DNA of 64,000 bases from JANSWY01 sp965267245 (GTDB taxonomy: Bacteria; Bacteroidota; Bacteroidia; Cytophagales; Cyclobacteriaceae): the NCBI GenBank assembly GCA_965267245.1, contig OZ253939.1, positions 2,604,001 through 2,668,000 of the forward strand. The letters are read 5' to 3'. The notes under the pieces were generated by a model. That model made no database searches. It worked only from the letters and a program-made list of their open reading frames with translations, and was not told where the DNA came from. Below are positions 52,266-60,702 of the stretch, in pieces (within the stretch, counting starts at the first letter, position 1; each line of letters starts with the position of its first letter). The translations under genes were made by a program, and so were the position numbers.

Positions 52266-52417
52266 TTCCTTATTGCTTTATGTTCAAATTCCAGTACTAC
52301 CTGACCTGGTATAGGCTCCTGCTTAAATACTCCAACAACACAATAGGAGAATTGGCCTTGCGTAAAGACAATTTTACCTTCTTTGGAGATTGAATATTTG
52401 GAAAGTACCTTTTTCAT
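52262..52417 (-). CDS. 51-residue early phage protein
   Basis: ATG at 52417 overlaps the upstream TGA (ATGA), and its own TGA overlaps the next ATG the same way. The product begins MKKVLSKYSISKEGKIVFTQ and has a short SH3-like or beta-barrel pattern (GQFSYCVVGVF, GQVVLEFEH). Function unknown. The double coupling makes it convincing. Confidence 0.6.
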   Translation of the reverse strand: MKKVLSKYSISKEGKIVFTQGQFSYCVVGVFKQEPIPGQVVLEFEHKAIRK

Positions 52418-52692
52418 TGTTTATCCAAAGTGGCTTTGATAATATCGTAATCGAACTTCTCTAGATACAAACAGCCTAGATCTATCACAGATTTAAGCCA
52501 GTTTTTATCTGACTTTTCATCTAGCTTATACATCCAGAACAAAGTCTCATCTCCCTGGGAATATTTCACCCAATAACTAAGGCCTATCCTGCGTTTCTTC
52601 CCATTTCTAGTGAGGTGACGCAAGCTCGTCACCTGGATGAAACTTTTCCCCAGGACTGATACACTTTCCGGATGAGATACTGCAGCGCTCAT
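52414..52692 (-). CDS. Small hypothetical early phage protein
   Basis: 92 residues with a basic N-terminal half (TSLRHLTRNGKKRRIGLSYW) and an aromatic middle. Coupled on both sides by 4 nt overlaps. It has no recognised family; the basic stretch suggests nucleic-acid contact. Confidence 0.5.
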   Translation of the reverse strand: MSAAVSHPESVSVLGKSFIQVTSLRHLTRNGKKRRIGLSYWVKYSQGDETLFWMYKLDEKSDKNWLKSVIDLGCLYLEKFDYDIIKATLDKQ

Positions 52693-53084
52693 TCTTTTTG
52701 CTTTTTATATGTAATCCCATCAATCACTATATGACCAGACTTAAGGTCCTGAACAGCCATTTCCAAAGTTTTCAAGGCGCTACTACTCAATTCAATATTC
52801 CTGGTTTTAGGGGGCAAGAAGATTGTTACAAAAGGAGAGTGACTCTCTTCAACAATCGTACTCGCTCTCTTTTTGCTTTTGTAATATCTTTTCTTTTCAC
52901 TCAGGGAGTTTATCCAGTTGAACAAGGTCTTATCATTTTCAAAGTGTTCATCTCCCGTATCAGTAATAATGGTGGTGCCCTTCTTATTTCGGTGATAGTC
53001 CAAAATCTTGAACTTCTCGGAGCTCCCTTCTTTATAGAAGGTGTGATTTACTCTTGCTTGAATTCTTAGTTCTAATGCATCCAT
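52689..53084 (-). CDS. Hypothetical early phage protein downstream of primase-helicase
   Basis: 131 residues. The N-terminal 50 residues resemble the N-terminus of the gene at 47720 (EHFENDKTLFNWINSL versus DFDNSQDLLHWLDRC, both about 40 residues in), suggesting paralogous small domains. Basic middle (KKRYYKSKKR). Starts 3 nt after the primase-helicase stop. Function unknown. Confidence 0.5.
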   Translation of the reverse strand: MDALELRIQARVNHTFYKEGSSEKFKILDYHRNKKGTTIITDTGDEHFENDKTLFNWINSLSEKKRYYKSKKRASTIVEESHSPFVTIFLPPKTRNIELSSSALKTLEMAVQDLKSGHIVIDGITYKKQKE

Positions 53085-53087
53085 ATT

Positions 53088-55973
53088 CTAAAAATCTATT
53101 TCTTCCTGTTCGTTATTAATCCATGATGAAGCCTCATTATCCACAATAGCAGAATCTTCACTTTTCACTACCACAATAAATTCAGTGGTTTTCCCATTAA
53201 ATTTTTTTGTTATTCTACCACGTCTGTGATTATGCTCCGGAGGGATATTGCACATACTATCGGGGTTAAGATCATAACCTCTATATTCTATCCATGCTTC
53301 AAGGCTGGTTGTAATTCTTTTGCTGGACCAATTATTTTTTCCACTTGCAGTTTTGAAATCCTCATAGGCCTTTACTTTTTCTACCTCTACCCCAAATTGG
53401 CCATCGAAATAAAGATCCGCCCACTGGATAAAATCATCCCCAGCGATAGCCTTCATATTCCTCTGTCTTACCTGACCCATAGGTGGGTTTATTTTGGAAG
53501 ATTGACTTAAATAAAATTGCACACATTGTGCCATGAAGTTTAAAAACAAATTCCAATCGTTCTTGTCGAAATCGTCCATCAGACGTTTTCCGAAATCATC
53601 AAATGGTGACCTGGACTCATTGTATTGACCTGACTCATTATCGTGGTAATAATCCGAGAATACCGTATACAACAATCTTCTTTGTGTACTTCCACCAATA
53701 TTTCGCAAAGTGTGGTTACTGGTCAATAAAAGCTTTGGAGACTCACTGAAAGGGATGGTGAAGCTCTTTGTTCCTTTTGGGTTTACATCGGTTGGTCCTG
53801 TTATAATTGGATAGAAAAAGCCAAAATCAAAGTATTCATCCAGGTCATCTATCAAAATGTAATCCGTATGAATTGTTACATTTTCGAGGACGTGAGAGTT
53901 TAAAGTGAGTTTCTTGTTCTTTCCATTTAGATCCACTTTCCGCATGAAAGTTGATAGTGAATTAGCAAAAATTGATTTTCCACTACCACCATTGCTTTCA
54001 CCGTTATCAGAAATACGTCCATCCATACAAAACAGGCACCATGGTTTGGCCGGATCTTTGTACCTGTGAAGCAGGTATCCTATCGCATAGATTTTGTTAA
54101 TGAGATGAAGCTTCTGCTCATGGACCTCATCAGGATCCAGAGCAGGGCCTGCGATATCAAACTTATGTTTCTCCTGGTATATTTCGGCCTCATGTTCAGT
54201 TAGTTCATCCATTTTGGATTCTAACTCTTTCCTCCAGTGCATTCTACTTGTCTGAATCAGATAGTTTAGAAACAAACAGTTTTCGTTATGTACATCGATA
54301 TCAAAATCATCATAAGTTTTACCTGTGATGGTGAAAAGTGGGTCAACCTTTTTCACCCTGTGGGGAACTACCTTTTGCTGCCAAACAAAACGAGACACCT
54401 GGGCAGGTAGAAATTCTTCAATACCATGCTCTGAAATCCTCCAGGTTTTATTCTGAAAAAACAAGTATTGGAAACCAGGGCCATGTGCAGTAAAATCAAT
54501 AAAAGTAGTGTCTAACTGCCTGATGTAGCCTTCACTTAAATAAGGAGAGACCCTTACCATGTTCATTAGTTTGGTGTCTTTCCTTCTTTCCTTCAAAAAG
54601 TTGATTACTGCATCTTTAACTACCTGAGGATCCTCCAGCTCCTGCACTACATTATTGTCTATATGGATAAGCTTGTCTTCAATATTTCCCTCAGGATCCT
54701 TTAGTCTATAGTATCCCAGGAGTGACATAAAGTAATAGGCGTGTGTAATGTTGTAGTTGTACTTATCTAGCTCATACTTACCTGATGGATTCTTTTTGAA
54801 CTTCTCATCCCAGAATTTAGCCGTGGGTGCTATATCAGCGAGTTCCTTAAATTCTTTCTTGACTCTTTTCTGATCCCATCTCTTGACATAATCGGTTACA
54901 TCTTTACAGATATTTCCTCTAAAATCACGAAGGTCCTTCAATCGATCTGGTAGCCATACTGTTTTTATCTCCAAGAATTTTAGAGCGATATCACGGCCAT
55001 GCTTCACACCAGTAGCATCTAAGTCAGGGACCTGGTAAAACTCATCACACATTTCTCTGATCTTTCTAAATTCCTGCCCTGTAAGCGTAGCACTTTCACT
55101 ATTAAGCCAAATAACATAATAATTTGGATCCAGGCTGTACACATTTACAGCATCCCTATCACCCATGCACCAAAAGATCTTTGGAAGCTTTGGAGCTGTA
55201 ATATTGTCTTCATCCTCCTGCAAATTATTTCTCCAGTCTTCCTGCAATTGCTCAAAGGCAACCCTGCATCTTTCCATTCCAAAAATGTGTTTCTTTGGTT
55301 TCTTGCCAGAATATTGAAACCTGAACGACTTATCCTTCACCTTAGGTTGATAAATTTTCTGAAACTCTCCCTCGTCTATCATCATGATAGGAAAATCATG
55401 TTTAGCCCTTACTTCCAGAGCTTCCCTGTCTTTAACCCGGACGAAACTCTTGAGTGGGTAGATATTGAGATCTTTGCAATGAGCAGCTGTAACAAATGGA
55501 CCTAAGACTCCAAGATCATCATCACTGAAATACGGTTCCTCACTTTTACCGTCAGTCTTTATTTGAAAGTATGTCTTACCTTCTTCTTCATTAGCCTCTG
55601 GTTTCCTCTTCTCAACTTCAGCTTTTATATCCGGAACGTTTGCACCTTCAATATCCAGATTAAACTCTCGAACTATGAACTCAAGTGCTTCTTTAAATCC
55701 TAATCCTTCTTGATGCCTAACTATTTCAATTGCGTTGACTGAACGATTATTGTATTCGGTATTTCCAAAATCAGTGAGAATCCATGTACCATCATTCGTT
55801 TGAGTTACCCTGGCAGATGCACTTTTTTCTTCATGAGCTTTAAAAAACTTTTTAGTTCCGGAAGCTACCTCTGCAGCCTGAGGATAGTAAGATAAAATGA
55901 TCTGGAGGCCACCATCAGTTTTTGATAAAATCTCAGTTGCATTGAGTTTGTATTGTCCGTCGTTGTAAGGCAT
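53088..55973 (-). CDS. Phage primase-helicase (TOPRIM plus D5-like SF3 helicase)
   Basis: 961 residues. Residues 10-110 resemble a CHC2 primase zinc domain but have lost the cysteines (AHEEKSASARV, WILTDFGN). A TOPRIM-like region lies at about 265-345 (FWCMGDRDAVNVYSL, VPDLDATGVKHGRDIA). The C-terminal ATPase has Walker A NGGSGKS near 661-667, Walker B YILIDDLDEY near 705, and sensor LLLTSNHT near 748, with RR in STQRRLLY. It would load and prime at the phage origin. It probably starts the main early operon after a terminator upstream. Confidence 0.88.
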   Translation of the reverse strand: MPYNDGQYKLNATEILSKTDGGLQIILSYYPQAAEVASGTKKFFKAHEEKSASARVTQTNDGTWILTDFGNTEYNNRSVNAIEIVRHQEGLGFKEALEFIVREFNLDIEGANVPDIKAEVEKRKPEANEEEGKTYFQIKTDGKSEEPYFSDDDLGVLGPFVTAAHCKDLNIYPLKSFVRVKDREALEVRAKHDFPIMMIDEGEFQKIYQPKVKDKSFRFQYSGKKPKKHIFGMERCRVAFEQLQEDWRNNLQEDEDNITAPKLPKIFWCMGDRDAVNVYSLDPNYYVIWLNSESATLTGQEFRKIREMCDEFYQVPDLDATGVKHGRDIALKFLEIKTVWLPDRLKDLRDFRGNICKDVTDYVKRWDQKRVKKEFKELADIAPTAKFWDEKFKKNPSGKYELDKYNYNITHAYYFMSLLGYYRLKDPEGNIEDKLIHIDNNVVQELEDPQVVKDAVINFLKERRKDTKLMNMVRVSPYLSEGYIRQLDTTFIDFTAHGPGFQYLFFQNKTWRISEHGIEEFLPAQVSRFVWQQKVVPHRVKKVDPLFTITGKTYDDFDIDVHNENCLFLNYLIQTSRMHWRKELESKMDELTEHEAEIYQEKHKFDIAGPALDPDEVHEQKLHLINKIYAIGYLLHRYKDPAKPWCLFCMDGRISDNGESNGGSGKSIFANSLSTFMRKVDLNGKNKKLTLNSHVLENVTIHTDYILIDDLDEYFDFGFFYPIITGPTDVNPKGTKSFTIPFSESPKLLLTSNHTLRNIGGSTQRRLLYTVFSDYYHDNESGQYNESRSPFDDFGKRLMDDFDKNDWNLFLNFMAQCVQFYLSQSSKINPPMGQVRQRNMKAIAGDDFIQWADLYFDGQFGVEVEKVKAYEDFKTASGKNNWSSKRITTSLEAWIEYRGYDLNPDSMCNIPPEHNHRRGRITKKFNGKTTEFIVVVKSEDSAIVDNEASSWINNEQEEIDF

Positions 55974-55989
55974 TTAGTATTTAGGGTGA

Positions 55990-56076
55990 TTAGCTGAATA
56001 ACATGATTAATAAAATGAGCACTATTCCGAATGCAAGTACCTTGTATAAGCTCCGGTGCATTTCTCTGATATACAT
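55990..56076 (-). CDS. 28-residue single-TM peptide
   Basis: ATG at 56076, TAA at 55990. The product is MYIREMHRSLYKVLAFG then a hydrophobic end IVLILLIMLFS. It follows the 41-residue membrane ORF by 13 nt and precedes the primase-helicase gene. Coding is supported only by the clean hydrophobic pattern. Confidence 0.35.
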   Translation of the reverse strand: MYIREMHRSLYKVLAFGIVLILLIMLFS

Positions 56077-56089
56077 AGTTGGGATTGAT

Positions 56090-56215
56090 TTAAAGTTTGT
56101 GGAATAATTGATTGCTTACATAAATGCCTATTTGTATACCAAGAGCAAGTATTAGTGTTGGTAACCATATAGGCGAGAGTATTGTCACGCAAAGGAATTT
56201 GATTGCTATTTTCAT
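56090..56215 (-). CDS. 41-residue membrane peptide
   Basis: ATG at 56215, TAA at 56090. The product MKIAIKFLCVTILSPIW then LPTLILALGIQIGIYVS is hydrophobic with a basic start, a plausible one- or two-pass inner-membrane peptide. It lies between an intrinsic terminator and the primase-helicase gene, so it may be first in that unit. Confidence 0.4.
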   Translation of the reverse strand: MKIAIKFLCVTILSPIWLPTLILALGIQIGIYVSNQLFHKL

Positions 56216-56237
56216 GTAATGGACTTTTTAAAGAGTT

Positions 56238-56267
56238 GAAAAAAAGCAGGAGAATCAATTCTCCTGC
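56238..56267 (-). terminator. Intrinsic terminator between early gene pair and replication operon
   Basis: GCAGGAGAAT pairs perfectly with ATTCTCCTGC around a 2 nt centre (56246-56267) and is followed on the minus strand by seven T residues. Read-through would be needed for the repressor-proximal promoter to reach the replication genes, which suggests antitermination or a second promoter. Confidence 0.9.
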
Positions 56268-56290
56268 CTAACCCAAATAATAGTGACTCC

Positions 56291-56641
56291 TCAAGTTTGA
56301 GGATCCACGGACACTTTATTTCTTACAAGATTTTCATACTGATGCCTGGTGAGAGAAGCAATATTTTTACAATGAGCGATGAGCTCCATCATGTGAATTC
56401 GTTCTCTGTTATGTTTGCCGTGTGATGATGGTAATATCTGCAATAGCTTTTCTTCAAAAGCCTTTACCTTTCTGCACAATGCCCAATAGTTATATCCACG
56501 GATCAATTCAAAATCGTTTATCATACACCCGATTACCATAACTTTATGAGGATCTTTCTTTACTACCTGGTAGACCCTCCTTCTCTGTTTTAGAAATCCA
56601 ATTATAGATTTAGTCAATTGATGCTTATCTGAATACTTCAT
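56291..56641 (-). CDS. Hypothetical early phage protein
   Basis: 116 residues, very basic and helical (KSIIGFLKQRRRVYQVVKKD, CRKVKAFEEKLLQILP). No family recognised. It is the second gene after the repressor-controlled promoter and is followed by a strong terminator, so it could be an antiterminator, Cro-like regulator or recombination factor. None of these is demonstrated. Confidence 0.5.
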   Translation of the reverse strand: MKYSDKHQLTKSIIGFLKQRRRVYQVVKKDPHKVMVIGCMINDFELIRGYNYWALCRKVKAFEEKLLQILPSSHGKHNRERIHMMELIAHCKNIASLTRHQYENLVRNKVSVDPQT

Positions 56642-56652
56642 AAATGCTAGAT

Positions 56653-56934
56653 CTATTGTGAAAGCTTTAATTTACTAATGATGTTTTTTTTCTCATCTTG
56701 GACAAGTATGTCCTCAGGTATTTTTGCTATCTCCCTAAGTGCCTCTGCAATCTCTAGATCAATCACTCTCCGGTTTCTTGCATTTTTAATTCTGTGATGC
56801 TCTTTCTTCACCCCATCACCCAATAAAACCTCTTCAACAGCCTTAATGTAATGCTTTGGTATGAACTGATCAATCTCATCCATGATCTGATGAAATCTAC
56901 TTTTCTCGTATTCTGTTAATGTAGATATGCTCAT
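56653..56934 (-). CDS. First early gene, divergent from repressor
   Basis: 93 residues, helical (SRFHQIMDEIDQFIPKHYI) with a basic KNARNRRVIDLEIAEALREIAKI segment. It is directly divergent from the repressor across the operator region, the place of cro or an early activator, but no helix-turn-helix is evident. Function unknown. Confidence 0.5.
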   Translation of the reverse strand: MSISTLTEYEKSRFHQIMDEIDQFIPKHYIKAVEEVLLGDGVKKEHHRIKNARNRRVIDLEIAEALREIAKIPEDILVQDEKKNIISKLKLSQ

Positions 56935-57014
56935 TTGATAAATAATTTGGCAGTGTTTTTGCTATGAACGTGCTGCAAGGTGCAACATATACCTACACAA
57001 TTATAATCAAATAA

Positions 57015-57093
57015 GCATCATAAAAACAATGCCTCAAGCATCTTTTATGATGCTAAAAGATGCAATTAATTGATTTTCAATGAGATAAATTTG
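57015..57093. promoter_or_regulatory. Immunity operator and repressor promoter
   Basis: A perfect inverted repeat GCATCTTTTA-TGATGC-TAAAAGATGC (57038-57063) and a half site GCATCATAAAA (57015-57025) lie between the divergent early gene and repressor. A perfect TAnnTTTG box, TAAATTTG, is at 57086-57093, 22 nt before the repressor start, so the operator would overlap its upstream promoter half. Confidence 0.75.
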
Positions 57094-57115
57094 CTTATCA
57101 CAGGATGTTTTTGAA

Positions 57116-57484
57116 ATGAGTAATAAAGAAGAGGATCTACCAACCTTCTTAATGAAGATCAGAAAACGCTATGGTTATAGCCAATCTGATATAGGAGAGG
57201 TACTAGGCATGAATTATAGCTCTTATGGAAAGTATGAGAGTGGACAATCTAGCTTGAAGTTTGAGCAAGCTGAGAAACTGGCTGAATTCTACGATATACC
57301 GATAACAGATTTCGCTTATAGAACTGGTTCTATTATGCATGTTAATTCTGATGTGCATTTGAGAAGGCGTCAAAAAGTACAGCTGATGATTGAGCTAGAT
57401 GGCACAAAAGCACTTCAGGATAAAGCGATTAGGTTAGTTCAGTCAATAACAGAATCCATAAACGGTATGTCTATTTCTGAATAA
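57116..57484 (+). CDS. XRE-family prophage repressor (CI-like)
   Basis: 122 residues. Helix-turn-helix at residues 8-65 (IRKRYGYSQSDIGEVLGMNYSSYGKYE). The C-terminal part is a short helical region; there is no LexA-like peptidase domain, so induction by self-cleavage is not expected. Divergent from the early genes with a strong palindrome between. It is the best candidate for the lysogeny repressor. Confidence 0.85.
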   Translation: MSNKEEDLPTFLMKIRKRYGYSQSDIGEVLGMNYSSYGKYESGQSSLKFEQAEKLAEFYDIPITDFAYRTGSIMHVNSDVHLRRRQKVQLMIELDGTKALQDKAIRLVQSITESINGMSISE

Positions 57485-57601
57485 ATGAATGTCACAAGAT
57501 CGGTCACAAAATCTAGGTGATTTGTGACCGTCACAACAAAATAATATTGTCACAATCCTTAAATAACTGGCTTACAGCGCTTTTCGTGTCTGATTTCAAG
57601 A

Positions 57602-57624
57602 GTTCGACTCCCGCCCTGGGCACT
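57602..57624 (+). repeat. attR core
   Basis: Exact 23 bp copy of 15606-15628, a remnant of the tRNA-Leu 3' end. The flanking bases on both sides differ from the left copy, so the core ends here. The prophage interior ends 117 nt after the repressor stop. Confidence 0.93.
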
Positions 57625-57781
57625 TTTTATTCAAAAAGGCACTTTAATAATTTCATTTATCCTGATCGCAGATAATTCAGTCAATCCAAACACTTCCTTC
57701 TGGTTAATACAAAAATAAACTCTTGCTTCTTTTAACCATTTCTTTTTATTTACGTGTATTAAATTAATATATGTAAGTATT

Positions 57782-58099
57782 ATGTTAGGATACCTTGAAG
57801 AAACTATTTTACTATTGATTCTATCACGCCCTGATGAATCATTTTATGCGGTCTCATTGGCTGATGCCTATAAAAAATTAAAAGGAAAGTCTATTTCCGT
57901 CCCCGCTATTCACACGGCGCTTAGTAGGCTTGAGAAAAAGAATCTCCTCACATCTCAGTTTGGTGAAGCTACAAATGCCAGAGGTGGTAAGCGTAAAAGA
58001 CTTTATGAAATTACCAATGAGGGTCGTGATCTGGTGAATCAATTACGTGAAGAACGTGACAAATTATGGGTTGAGATTTCAAAGTATAATTTAGCATGA
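57782..58099 (+). CDS. PadR family transcriptional regulator
   Basis: 105 residues, typical PadR winged helix: LLLILSRPDESFYAVSLADAY, VPAIHTALSRLEKKNLLTSQ and GGKRKRLYEITNEGRDLV. Starts 4 nt before the stop overlaps the permease start (ATGA), so the two are co-translated. PadR proteins of this type repress the transporter gene they are linked to. Confidence 0.9.
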   Translation: MLGYLEETILLLILSRPDESFYAVSLADAYKKLKGKSISVPAIHTALSRLEKKNLLTSQFGEATNARGGKRKRLYEITNEGRDLVNQLREERDKLWVEISKYNLA

Positions 58100-60690
58100 A
58101 ATTATCTAAAGGCCTCCTTCGACTTTTGAGATGGTGGATGCTTCATTTCAAATATGAAGAAATATCCGGTGACCTGGAGGAAATTTACTTCCTCCGCAAG
58201 GAGTCCATGAATAAGACCTCAGCTGAAATAATTTTAGTAAAAGAAATCTTACAGTCATTCACATTCCGCGACAGCAAAATCAAACATTTTTTAACATTCA
58301 ATTCTATGAGAGGAAACATTCATCTGCGTTTACATGAGTCTTTCAGGTTTCTTAAGAAAAGACCTTTGGTCTTTATTGTTCAAATCCTTGGATTAGCAAT
58401 TGGTTTAACTACATTCTTGATGCTATTCATGTTCTATGAGAATGAAAAAAGCTTTGACTCTTTTTATCCTGAAAAGAATAACATCTACCGAATTTGCACG
58501 CAGCTTTCTCCCGGAGATGAATTGGGGCCTGTACCATGGCCAGTTGGACCACATTTAAGCAATGAATTCAACACAAAAACTACCAGGATTTATCACACTT
58601 ACAATAAAGTTCCCTTTCTAAAAATCACCAACACCGACCGGTCATTCTTTGAAGATGAAGTATTCTTTGTGGACTCAACTTTTTTTGATGTTTTCCATTT
58701 CAAATGGATCGCCGGTGACAAATTCTCGGCCTTAAAGCAGCAACATAGCATTGTGCTTACAGTAAGCCTTGCCAAAAAATTCTTTGGAGACCAGAACCCT
58801 ATTGGGCAACAACTCCACTTTGAGGGTAAAGTGCCCCTTGTCGTTACAGGTATCATTGAGGATGTCCCCGTTAACTCACACCTCAGTTTTACTGGAGTAA
58901 TTCCATTGATCAATATTGATGAAATATTTGAAGCAACAGGGAATAGATTTACTTACAAGGAATGGTATTGGACAGCCGTCAATACATATATAAAATTCGA
59001 TGCACCAATTGATCCTTACAATTTCCAAAAGCAATTAGATGCTTTCTCTGACAAATATGTACCAGAGCAATTAAGGGATAGAAGAAATTTCTTTCTGCAA
59101 CCACTGACATCAATCTACCTGGATTCAAGTCATATTGAGGATTACCATATCAAAAAAAGAAGCAAATCTGAGGTAAATGCGGCCTTATACCTGGGTATAA
59201 TTGTCTTACTAATCGCTATGATCAATTACCTGAATATTGCTTCCTCATTCACAATTGACAGGTTACAATCCATAGTTACCCATAAAATGATTGGTGCCAA
59301 TAACTTTCATATTCTGATGAGGATAGTGGGTGAAGCACTAATCATGTGCTTAATTGCATTTGCGATTTCCGGGGCACTTTTATTCCTCGCCTTACCTTAC
59401 TTCAATGCTTTTGTGAATGCTGAGATAATCTGGGCAAATTTTATGACCTTTCAATATGCTAGTCAGCTTATCTTGTTTACTTTGGTTTTAATTGGCATTT
59501 TGTGTGCCTTCCCTTTTGTGCAGGCCAATAAACTGTTACAGAAAGTCACTGCAAATGGCTTGAAGATGACTAATCAACAGCTTGGCCTTAATTGGTTTCG
59601 CAAAGGGCTGATTGGTGTACAGTTTTTTGCGGCTATTTTTCTAATTTTCACAACCTTCGTGATTCGTAATCAATTCAAATTACTACAAAACAAAGACCTT
59701 GGTTTTGATCAATCTCAAGTCTACATGATTCCAGTCAAGGGAACAGCTATTACTGGAAATGTCAACCTGTTTATTGATGAAATAAAAAGAATAAATGGTG
59801 TTCTGTCTGCTGAGGTAGTTTCAGATGTGATTGGTCAAAAATTACCGGCAGTAAGATTTCGACTCAACAATGATCCAAAACCTACCAGCATTGCTACATT
59901 GTTTACTGGCTTTAATTTCCTGGAAACTTACAATGTCAAGCTGACCAATGGACGCAATTTTAACCCTTCTATTGCGACAGATTCTATTGCCTACCTGGTC
60001 AATGAAAGTGCTCTGAATTTATTAGGTGAGAATTGGAAAGACACCAAACTTGGAGATGGTTCTGGTAAAGTCATTGGTGTGGTGGAAAACTTCTATTTTC
60101 AGGATTTACACGAACCCATGTCGCCATTACTGATTGGTCTCAGTAAGGCTTGGATGAATTATGTAGCTGTTCGGATTGATGAAAGGGCAATTCAGCAATC
60201 AATTACTGCAATTGAGAAAAAGTGGACCGACCTTGAATCTGAGAAACCGCTTCAGATCTTTTCACTAGAAGAAAGAATTCAAAGTTTATATGAAACTGAA
60301 AGTGACCAAACCGCGCTTATTTCAATTTTTAGTCTGATTGGTATTATCATCACTTGTATCGGCTTAATTGGTTTAGTAAGCTATTCTGCCAAGTTACGGG
60401 CGAAGGAAATAGTCATTCGAAAAGTCCTGGGGGCTTCATACGGTAGATTGATGCTCCTAATATTCAGTAATTTCCTGGTCATTTTTTCACTGGCTGTAAT
60501 CTCGAGTATACCTATAGCCATAAAAATTATGAATGATTGGCTTGATAATTATCCCCTTCGGATCACTATTGACTGGTCCTATCCGATATTGTCAATAATC
60601 ATCGTATTTATGGCCATGGCAATTTCTATTGGATATGTGGCAACTAAATCTGTGACGCTGAATCCTACAACAGTGTTGAAGGATAGTTGA
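58096..60690 (+). CDS. FtsX/MacB-type ABC transporter permease with prefix domain
   Basis: 864 residues. A short N-terminal permease prefix domain (LRLLRWWMLHFKYEEISGDLEEIYFLR) is followed by a TM helix, a MacB periplasmic core (residues 120-340), FtsX-like helices, a second periplasmic core and a final FtsX region (IFSLIGIIITCIGLIGLVSYSAKLRAKEIVIRKVLGASYG). No ATPase gene is adjacent, so it must use one encoded elsewhere. Likely role: export of or resistance to an envelope-active compound. Regulated by the coupled PadR gene. Confidence 0.88.
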   Translation: MKLSKGLLRLLRWWMLHFKYEEISGDLEEIYFLRKESMNKTSAEIILVKEILQSFTFRDSKIKHFLTFNSMRGNIHLRLHESFRFLKKRPLVFIVQILGLAIGLTTFLMLFMFYENEKSFDSFYPEKNNIYRICTQLSPGDELGPVPWPVGPHLSNEFNTKTTRIYHTYNKVPFLKITNTDRSFFEDEVFFVDSTFFDVFHFKWIAGDKFSALKQQHSIVLTVSLAKKFFGDQNPIGQQLHFEGKVPLVVTGIIEDVPVNSHLSFTGVIPLINIDEIFEATGNRFTYKEWYWTAVNTYIKFDAPIDPYNFQKQLDAFSDKYVPEQLRDRRNFFLQPLTSIYLDSSHIEDYHIKKRSKSEVNAALYLGIIVLLIAMINYLNIASSFTIDRLQSIVTHKMIGANNFHILMRIVGEALIMCLIAFAISGALLFLALPYFNAFVNAEIIWANFMTFQYASQLILFTLVLIGILCAFPFVQANKLLQKVTANGLKMTNQQLGLNWFRKGLIGVQFFAAIFLIFTTFVIRNQFKLLQNKDLGFDQSQVYMIPVKGTAITGNVNLFIDEIKRINGVLSAEVVSDVIGQKLPAVRFRLNNDPKPTSIATLFTGFNFLETYNVKLTNGRNFNPSIATDSIAYLVNESALNLLGENWKDTKLGDGSGKVIGVVENFYFQDLHEPMSPLLIGLSKAWMNYVAVRIDERAIQQSITAIEKKWTDLESEKPLQIFSLEERIQSLYETESDQTALISIFSLIGIIITCIGLIGLVSYSAKLRAKEIVIRKVLGASYGRLMLLIFSNFLVIFSLAVISSIPIAIKIMNDWLDNYPLRITIDWSYPILSIIIVFMAMAISIGYVATKSVTLNPTTVLKDS

Positions 60691-60702
60691 ATATGAATTA
60701 CC

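Larger units (their letters stand above)
15606..57624. mobile_element. Temperate siphovirus-like prophage, about 42 kb, integrated at tRNA-Leu
   Basis: Bounded by the 23 bp att repeats. It contains an integrase, tail and tape measure genes, lysis genes, portal, both terminase subunits, protease, capsid, a primase-helicase and a divergent repressor. Nearly all structural and replication genes are on the minus strand. No stop-interrupted core gene or transposon was seen, so the element looks intact. A long tape measure protein and no recognisable sheath protein argue for a flexible non-contractile tail; that is inference. Confidence 0.93.

Noticed and set aside
56022..56258. 78-codon minus-strand frame in the 56.0-56.3 kb segment
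   Set aside because: It starts inside the terminator hairpin at 56246-56267 and has no plausible composition; two short hydrophobic ORFs in another frame fit better.
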